Source of the DNA: Nitratiruptor sp.
GTDB lineage: Bacteria > Campylobacterota > Campylobacteria > Campylobacterales > Nitratiruptoraceae
DNA length: 11,064 nucleotides
Direction: 5' to 3'
NCBI GenBank assembly: GCA_015494595.1
Contig: WGAX01000124.1
Span: 1 to 11,064 of the forward strand
Both the position numbers and the translations under genes were made by a program. Numbering within the stretch: position 1 is the stretch's first letter; every line of letters starts with the position of its first letter. The notes below the pieces were generated by a model. The model had not been told where the DNA came from, made no database searches, and saw only the letters and a program-made list of their open reading frames with translations. Of the stretch, positions 6,681 through 11,064 are shown piece by piece.

Positions 6681-6911
6681 TTATCTCCTTTCACACTTTA
6701 CCAACTCAATATTTTTGATAGATTCTAACCGTCCTAAAATTTTATCCAACTCTTGGATATTCTCCTTACACCCTTTCTCCAACTCTGCTTTTTTCTCTTT
6801 TACTCTTTCAATCTGTTTATCAATATCCTCTATAGAGATTTTACAATCTTTCGCCAACTCCTCCTCTTTTTGCAAAATCCACTCTGTTATCTTCTTCAAA
6901 AAATCTAACAT
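6681..6911 (-). CDS. Small coiled-coil protein with 25-residue cysteine repeat, unknown function
   Basis: A 76-residue, highly charged helical protein of no family I recognise. After a short amphipathic start (MLDFLKKITEWIL) it contains two tandem 25-residue units (18-42 and 43-67) with the pattern ELxKxCKxxIxx[IL]DKxxxxR, followed by a partial third unit (IELVKCERR). Cysteines fall at 23, 48 and 73, exactly 25 apart. No signal peptide or membrane helix is seen, so it is probably cytoplasmic. The ATG at 6911 overlaps the end of carA by 7 bases. An AAGGAG inside the last carA codons lies 5 bases before it, so translation is probably coupled to carA. It looks superficially like small helical proteins such as XseB but lacks that family's sequence pattern. 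It is the last gene before the hairpin terminator. Confidence 0.75.
   Translation of the reverse strand: MLDFLKKITEWILQKEEELAKDCKISIEDIDKQIERVKEKKAELEKGCKENIQELDKILGRLESIKNIELVKCERR
6711..6860 (-). repeat. Two tandem 75-base units inside the small coiled-coil gene
   Basis: Units at 6786-6860 and 6711-6785 encode the two 25-residue repeats. The first 21 bases of each unit match at 17 positions (GAGTTGG-GAAAG--TGTAA on the minus strand), and the proteins share 10 of 25 residues, including the cysteine. This supports an internal tandem duplication that has since diverged. Confidence 0.65.
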
Positions 6912-8050
6912 CTCTTCTCCTTTTCTTGTAAGATTAGATTTACAAAATCTTTGAATATATAAGCACTCTCATGGGGTCCCGGACTTGCCTCTGGATGGTG
7001 CTGGACGCTAAAGACTGGCTTATTCTTATAGCGTACCCCCTCAATCGTATTATCAAAAAGATTCATATGTGTTACTTCCGCTATCTCTTGGATATTCTCT
7101 GGGACATTGTAGTTATGGTTTTGTGCAGTAATTTCTACTCTCTTATTGGCTTCATTGCGCACAGGATGGTTGCCTCCATGGTGGCCAAATTTGAGCTTAT
7201 AGGTAGGATAGCCGTGAGCGATACTAAGCAGTTGATGCCCTAAACATATTCCAAACATCGGAACTTTTGCAGCAAGAAGCTTTTGAATCTTTTTATGCAC
7301 CTCTTTTAAAACTAAAGGATCCCCCGGCCCATTGGATAAAAATACCCCATCAATTTTTTTGGCAGCAAAATCTGCTATCACATCATCTACATCGTAGGTA
7401 TGGGGGATTACTTCTACTTCCAAGCCTGCTTCTACCAGGTTGTTGAGGATATTTCTCTTAACTCCAAAGTCATAGACATAGATTTTGGCTTTTGGTTTGG
7501 GAGCCTCTTTATAGCAAAATCTCCTTGCATCATAGGTAGCGCTGGTATGGGTATAGGGTTTTTTGGTTGAGACCGCTTTGATATAGTCAATCTCTTGAAT
7601 TTTTGGAGCTGCTTGTAAAAGGGCTTGTAACTCCTCTTTATCGCTAATTTCAGTAGAGGCTATCATCATACAAGCCCCCTTATCTCTTATCACTTTGGTC
7701 AAAAACCTTGTATCTATATCACATATTCCCATCACATCAAACTGCACTAGCAGCTCTTGCAGTGACTTTTGGGCTCTAAAATTGGAGTAGCGGTGCTGAT
7801 AGTTTCTTACAATGATCCCTTTTGCCCATGCAGCCCTACTCTCAAAGTCCTCCTCATTGACCCCCACATTGCCAATCTCTGGCATCGTAAAGGTCACAAA
7901 CTGCCCTGCGTAACTTGGATCAGTCACAATCTCTTGATAGCCTGTCATTGAGGTATTAAAAACGATTTCACCAGTTTTTGTGCCCTGGGCGCCAAAGCTT
8001 TTTGCCTCTAAAAAAATGTCATGCTCTAAATAGACCCACACCTTTTTCAT
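6905..8050 (-). CDS. carA: Carbamoyl-phosphate synthetase small (glutaminase) subunit
   Basis: Hydrolyses glutamine and passes ammonia to the large subunit CarB to make carbamoyl phosphate for pyrimidine and arginine synthesis; cytoplasmic. The 381-residue length is normal. The N-terminal CPSase small-chain domain (GEIVFNTSMTGYQEIVTDPSYAGQ split over 27-50) is followed by a class I glutamine amidotransferase domain from about residue 188. The catalytic triad is complete: Cys269 in FGICLGHQ, then His352 and Glu354 in VQHHPEASPGP. The oxyanion region SNGPGDP (239-245) is also present. The start ATG overlaps the DUF507 stop by 4 bases (ATGA), and the 3' end overlaps the small repeat gene, so translation is probably coupled along the operon. 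carB is not in the window, so in this genome it is separate from carA or at least not immediately downstream. Identification is firm. Confidence 0.97.
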   Translation of the reverse strand: MKKVWVYLEHDIFLEAKSFGAQGTKTGEIVFNTSMTGYQEIVTDPSYAGQFVTFTMPEIGNVGVNEEDFESRAAWAKGIIVRNYQHRYSNFRAQKSLQELLVQFDVMGICDIDTRFLTKVIRDKGACMMIASTEISDKEELQALLQAAPKIQEIDYIKAVSTKKPYTHTSATYDARRFCYKEAPKPKAKIYVYDFGVKRNILNNLVEAGLEVEVIPHTYDVDDVIADFAAKKIDGVFLSNGPGDPLVLKEVHKKIQKLLAAKVPMFGICLGHQLLSIAHGYPTYKLKFGHHGGNHPVRNEANKRVEITAQNHNYNVPENIQEIAEVTHMNLFDNTIEGVRYKNKPVFSVQHHPEASPGPHESAYIFKDFVNLILQEKEKRC

Positions 8051-8601
8051 ACCAGCATTCCTCTTCTTCGTAGCTCATCCTCAAACATTCTTTGAAATAC
8101 CAGCTCAAACTCCTCGCTACCTGGAATAAGCCTCTTTTTATAATGGCTAATCTTTTCTAGCACTGCATCTTCAATCTCATCATAACTTTTAATATAGTTC
8201 ATAATCGCATCAAAAATAATATTTTTTACTCTATTATCTGGTACACTATAGTTAATAAGATCCTCTTCATAGAGTTTTCGTAAAATTTTATGGGCATAGT
8301 CGTTATATTTATCCTCATACTCCAAAATCACTCCATACTCAGGCGCCAAGCGCTTTTTAATCAGTTTAAAAAGCTCTCTAGAATCTGCTAGATTAAACTC
8401 AATCTCATCTTCATTCTCCTCAATTATCTCCCGTACCCGCTCATCCAAAGCAGCCTCTTTTTTGAGCTCCTCCTCTAACACCTCCTTTACCGCCTCTACT
8501 ACCGGCTCCAAACCTCTTGTGAGAGTTACAAGGGGAGAGTGAAGTAGATCAAGAGCGATCTTATTTGCCACATATGGAGCGTGGGGAAGTCGCAATCTCA
8601 T
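8047..8601 (-). CDS. DUF507 family protein
   Basis: A 184-residue cytoplasmic protein of the DUF507 family, known mainly from Campylobacterota and some deep-branching bacteria and without an assigned function. It is rich in Glu and Lys, mostly helical, and starts with the family-typical RLRLPHAPYVANKIALDLL. A second half contains YEDKYNDYAHKILRKLYEE and ends in FQRMFEDELRRRGMLV. No membrane segment, signal or catalytic motif can be seen. The ATG at 8601 was chosen because AGGAG (overlapping the purA stop) stands 5 bases before it. A GTG at 8607 would lie within that site and add two residues. It sits between purA and carA with an 8-base gap and a 4-base overlap, respectively, so it is co-expressed with nucleotide biosynthesis. 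Whether it has any part in that pathway is unknown. Confidence 0.88.
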   Translation of the reverse strand: MRLRLPHAPYVANKIALDLLHSPLVTLTRGLEPVVEAVKEVLEEELKKEAALDERVREIIEENEDEIEFNLADSRELFKLIKKRLAPEYGVILEYEDKYNDYAHKILRKLYEEDLINYSVPDNRVKNIIFDAIMNYIKSYDEIEDAVLEKISHYKKRLIPGSEEFELVFQRMFEDELRRRGMLV

Positions 8602-8609
8602 AAGCACTC

Positions 8610-9860
8610 CTATTTTCGTATAGTATCTTCCCTATCAGGACTTGTGGAGATAAAGCCAATTTTTGTCTTGACAAGATCCTCAATAGCCTCTATATAGATT
8701 TTAGCATTAAGTGGTAAATCCTCCCACTCTCTTACTCCCTCTACTCTCTCCCAGCCATCAAACTCTACATACACAGGTTTTACATTTTCCAAATCACTTG
8801 GAACATAATAGATCTCTTCTCCTTCATACTCATAAGCAGTAGCTATTTTGAGCTTTTCAAATCCATCTAACACATCCAACTTCATAATAGCCAACTCATC
8901 ACACCCATTGAGCCTACAGGCATACTTTGCAGCTACTGCATCAAACCAACCACATCGCCTAGCTCTTCCTGTAGTTGTACCAAATTCGTGCCCTTGCTTA
9001 CGCAATTTCTGGGCATCTTCACCAAATTCTTCAGTAGGAAATGGACCATTGCCAACTCTTGTGCAATAAGCCTTTGCTATGCCAATCACTCTATCAATAT
9101 CTTTTGGGGCAAGTCCAAGTCCAGTGCAGGCTCCTGCTGCAATAGTATTGGAGCTTGTTACATAAGGGTAAGTGCCGTGATCAATATCAAGCATTGTCCC
9201 CTGTGCACCCTCCAGTAATATTTTAGCCTCTCCTATTTCTATGAGCTCCCATAAATAGTTGGTAGCATCTATTACATAGGGTAAAAGTGTCTCTTGGTAC
9301 AGCTCTAACTCCTCCTCCAACTCCTCTTTGGTAGGAGTTTTGATTCCTAAAGCCTTAAAATAGGCTTCATTTGTTGCAAAGTAGTCCAAAATTTTTTGGG
9401 TAAGCTTTTTTATATCGCGAAGCTCTCCTACTCGATGTCCTTGGCGGCTTACTTTATCGCTATAGGCTGGACCTATGCCTCTGCCTGTTGTGCCTATTGC
9501 ATTTTTACCTCTTAAGCGCTCTTTAGCCCTATCAATCTCCTCGTGGTAGGCAAAAATCAGATGAGCTTTATCGCTAATAAGCAGCCGTCCCTTTAAATCA
9601 TCAAACTGCTCCATCTCCTCCAAAAGCGCTTTAGGACTTACTACTACACCATTGCCAATAATATTGGTAGCTCTTTTATTTAAAATGCCCGATGGAATAA
9701 GATGTAAAGCGATCTTTTTACCATCTACAACAATTGTATGGCCTGCATTATGCCCTCCTTGATAGCGGCACACCACATTATACTCTTGGGCTAACAGATC
9801 AACAATCTTGCCCTTCCCCTCATCTCCCCACTGAATCCCTACAATCAAATCAGCTGCCAT
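8610..9860 (-). CDS. purA: Adenylosuccinate synthetase
   Basis: Catalyses GTP-dependent joining of IMP and aspartate to adenylosuccinate, the first committed step to AMP; cytoplasmic. At 416 residues it is close to the usual 420-430. The N-terminal GTP loop GIQWGDEGKGK (8-18) contains catalytic Asp13, and GGHNAGHTI contains catalytic His41. The IMP and aspartate loops TTGRGIGPAYSDK and GTTTGRARRCGW are intact, as is the C-terminal STSPDREDTI. The start ATG overlaps the end of hisZ by 11 bases in another frame, indicating coupled translation. A hisZ-purA pair is common in other bacteria, and this window keeps that arrangement. No truncation or odd residues were seen. Identification is firm. 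Confidence 0.98.
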   Translation of the reverse strand: MAADLIVGIQWGDEGKGKIVDLLAQEYNVVCRYQGGHNAGHTIVVDGKKIALHLIPSGILNKRATNIIGNGVVVSPKALLEEMEQFDDLKGRLLISDKAHLIFAYHEEIDRAKERLRGKNAIGTTGRGIGPAYSDKVSRQGHRVGELRDIKKLTQKILDYFATNEAYFKALGIKTPTKEELEEELELYQETLLPYVIDATNYLWELIEIGEAKILLEGAQGTMLDIDHGTYPYVTSSNTIAAGACTGLGLAPKDIDRVIGIAKAYCTRVGNGPFPTEEFGEDAQKLRKQGHEFGTTTGRARRCGWFDAVAAKYACRLNGCDELAIMKLDVLDGFEKLKIATAYEYEGEEIYYVPSDLENVKPVYVEFDGWERVEGVREWEDLPLNAKIYIEAIEDLVKTKIGFISTSPDREDTIRK

Positions 9861-10710
9861 CTACAACCTTTTCCAAAAGTGCTATTACATTGTCTGTATA
9901 TATTGCAAAGCCTGAAGCTTCTCTTCCTTCACTCATATAATCACCACCCATTGCTAAAGTAGCATTATGAGTAAAAAAACGAAAAAAGAGATCGTTATAA
10001 TAGCGCATCTTTGCATAATACAGAGGAGCAAAAATGATGTTTTCATAAGAGATCGCATCAGCTAAAGCCTGCATCTTCTCCAACTCTTTCGCAATACTTT
10101 TTGGCACTTCATTTTTTACATTTTTAAGATCTGTAACGCTATAGAGATAAAGCAGCTTAGGCAGCCAATGATAAGAGCTATGTAGTAGCTCATCAAGATT
10201 GGTATCTCTAAGGACATCATAGGAGATGCCATACTCTTTAAATAAAATCTCTGGAATTTTCATATTGGATATCTGCAGACGCGGAGTAAGAGTAAATCTA
10301 GAAAAAAACTCTATTAAAATGTCCACAACCTTAGCACTCTCTTTGCCCTCCAAAATCTCTGCGCCTATTTGATAATACTCCTGTGTAGGAAAGCGATAGA
10401 CTGGTTGAATATAGAACCATTTTCTATGCTCCACACTTCTGCCAAGCCTTTTGGTAATAAGCCTCACCACATCAACCGTGCTATCTGCTCTAATGGTCAA
10501 AAGCCTATTCTTCTCATCACTAAAACGAATAAGCTGGGCATCATTTTCAAAGACTTCATGCTGATGGTATGAAAAAAGAGGAGTAACAATCTCTTCAAAG
10601 CCGTTTTGTGCCAGTAACTCACTAGCAACAGACTCTATCTCTCTTTTTAGCTTGGCACTTTTGGCAAAGTAGAGCCTAGCCCCTTTGGGGATCTCATGCT
10701 GATAGATCAT
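9850..10710 (-). CDS. hisZ: ATP phosphoribosyltransferase regulatory subunit, short form (HisZ)
   Basis: A 286-residue paralogue of the histidyl-tRNA synthetase catalytic core. HisZ partners the short form of HisG in the first step of histidine synthesis and carries allosteric control. Class II synthetase landmarks are visible: motif 1 region ending at Pro44, motif 2 (RADSTVDVVRLI at 74-85, PVYRFPTQEYYQIGAE at 103-118) and a motif 3 remnant (GGDYMSEGREASGFAI, 255-270). The histidine-specific RGLDYYTG-type segment of a true HisRS is replaced by YYAKMRYYNDLFF. The anticodon-binding domain is absent. It is shorter than many HisZ proteins (about 390), as is usual in this phylum. The ATG at 10710 follows GAGGAG and begins one base after the stop of the upstream aminotransferase, and its 3' end overlaps purA. 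It predicts that the genome encodes a short-form HisG. Confidence 0.88.
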   Translation of the reverse strand: MIYQHEIPKGARLYFAKSAKLKREIESVASELLAQNGFEEIVTPLFSYHQHEVFENDAQLIRFSDEKNRLLTIRADSTVDVVRLITKRLGRSVEHRKWFYIQPVYRFPTQEYYQIGAEILEGKESAKVVDILIEFFSRFTLTPRLQISNMKIPEILFKEYGISYDVLRDTNLDELLHSSYHWLPKLLYLYSVTDLKNVKNEVPKSIAKELEKMQALADAISYENIIFAPLYYAKMRYYNDLFFRFFTHNATLAMGGDYMSEGREASGFAIYTDNVIALLEKVVDGS

Positions 10711-10711
10711 T

Positions 10712-11064
10712 TTACTCCTCGTTGTAGTAAAGCTCAGTAAAAATCTTAGCTGCTACACCTTTATACTCAACTCTGCCAAGATCTGCTAAAGCTTTTTCTA
10801 TGCTGTTAACTACCCATGCTGCTTCATAGGGCTCAATAAGTCCCATATGATTAATACGAAAGAGCTTATCTTTAAGATGCTCCTGTCCTCCCGCAACATT
10901 GACTTTGTAGCGTTTTTTTAAGATTTTGCGAATTTTTGGAGCATCTTCATCAATTACAGCACTCATTGCATTTGCTGGCTTTTTTGGAAAAAGTTGCAGT
11001 CCAAGAGCCTCCAATGCTACACGCGTAGCAGTTGCTCGCCTGTCAGTTTGATCGAAAATCTCCT
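10712..11064 (-). CDS. Class V aminotransferase (alanine/serine-glyoxylate type), C-terminal 116 residues
   Basis: The 5' part lies beyond the right edge, and the frame is open from the edge to the stop at 10712. The visible segment is the C-terminal small domain of a class V PLP-dependent aminotransferase. DQTDRRATATRVALEALGLQ is followed by a substrate-binding loop GGQEHLKDKLFRINHMG that is characteristic of serine-pyruvate/alanine-glyoxylate aminotransferases. The PLP-lysine region is not in the window, so activity and exact substrate cannot be judged. A TTG at 11014 could be misread as a start, but the homology continues upstream of it. It is the first visible gene of the hisZ-purA-DUF507-carA operon, with one base between its stop and the hisZ start. 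Confidence 0.85.
   Translation of the reverse strand, partial: EIFDQTDRRATATRVALEALGLQLFPKKPANAMSAVIDEDAPKIRKILKKRYKVNVAGGQEHLKDKLFRINHMGLIEPYEAAWVVNSIEKALADLGRVEYKGVAAKIFTELYYNEE

Noticed and set aside
6681..6911. Exodeoxyribonuclease VII small subunit (XseB) as identity of the small helical protein
   Set aside because: Size and helicity fit, but the XseB sequence pattern is missing and the 25-residue repeat with cysteines is not a feature of that family.
9850..10710. Functional histidyl-tRNA synthetase
   Set aside because: The histidine-specific motif and the anticodon-binding domain are absent, and the adjacent purA matches the known hisZ-purA arrangement.
10712..11014. A complete 100-residue gene starting at 11014
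   Set aside because: The apparent start is an internal TTG. The reading frame and aminotransferase homology continue upstream to the window edge, so it is a partial gene.
1..11064. Mobile element, prophage, CRISPR or toxin-antitoxin locus
   Set aside because: No transposase, integrase, phage genes, spaced repeats or paired small toxin/antitoxin frames were found; composition and strand are uniform.

Overview
The window looks like a chromosomal segment of a Campylobacterota (epsilonproteobacterial) organism. The reasons are the AT-rich composition, the style of the cbb3 oxidase subunit, a histidine kinase with the AHQWRQPL phosphoacceptor box common in this group, and a short-form HisZ. A Nitratiruptor- or Sulfurimonas-like thermotolerant or microaerobic chemolithotroph is a reasonable guess, but the genus cannot be fixed from the sequence alone. 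All ten recognisable genes lie on the minus strand, so transcription runs from high to low coordinates. No tRNA, rRNA, CRISPR array or insertion sequence was seen.

Right half (11064 to about 6600): a tightly packed housekeeping operon. It holds the C-terminal part of a class V aminotransferase, hisZ (ATP phosphoribosyltransferase regulatory subunit), purA (adenylosuccinate synthetase), a DUF507 protein, carA (glutaminase subunit of carbamoyl-phosphate synthetase) and a small cysteine-containing repeat protein. Neighbouring genes overlap or are separated by at most about 10 bases. A hairpin at 6605-6628 probably closes this unit.

Left half (6546 to 1): a respiration and metal block. It begins with a TonB-dependent outer-membrane receptor carrying the CxxxM and HxM copper-ligand motifs of the OprC/NosA family. 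Next come a TauE/SafE (DsbD_2-type) inner-membrane protein with HCxGMCGG and PCG motifs, a soluble histidine kinase with a degenerate receiver and an Aer-like PAS domain, and an OmpR-family response regulator. After a 123-base gap comes ccoN, the catalytic subunit of cbb3 cytochrome c oxidase, which runs off the left edge. The receptor, TauE, kinase and regulator genes are almost contiguous and probably co-transcribed.

Interpretation (inference): the left block reads as a copper-supply and redox-control module placed next to a copper-dependent terminal oxidase. The receptor would import copper across the outer membrane. The TauE-like protein would handle metal or reductant at the inner membrane for oxidase assembly. 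The kinase/regulator pair would sense redox or flavin state and adjust the block or ccoN. Points of special interest are an apparent AUA start codon for the TauE-like gene, a receiver domain in the kinase that has lost every catalytic residue yet shares a 17-base identical DNA stretch with the partner regulator, a perfect TGTCA-N6-TGACA dyad in front of ccoN, and a 25-residue tandem repeat with phased cysteines in the small protein after carA.
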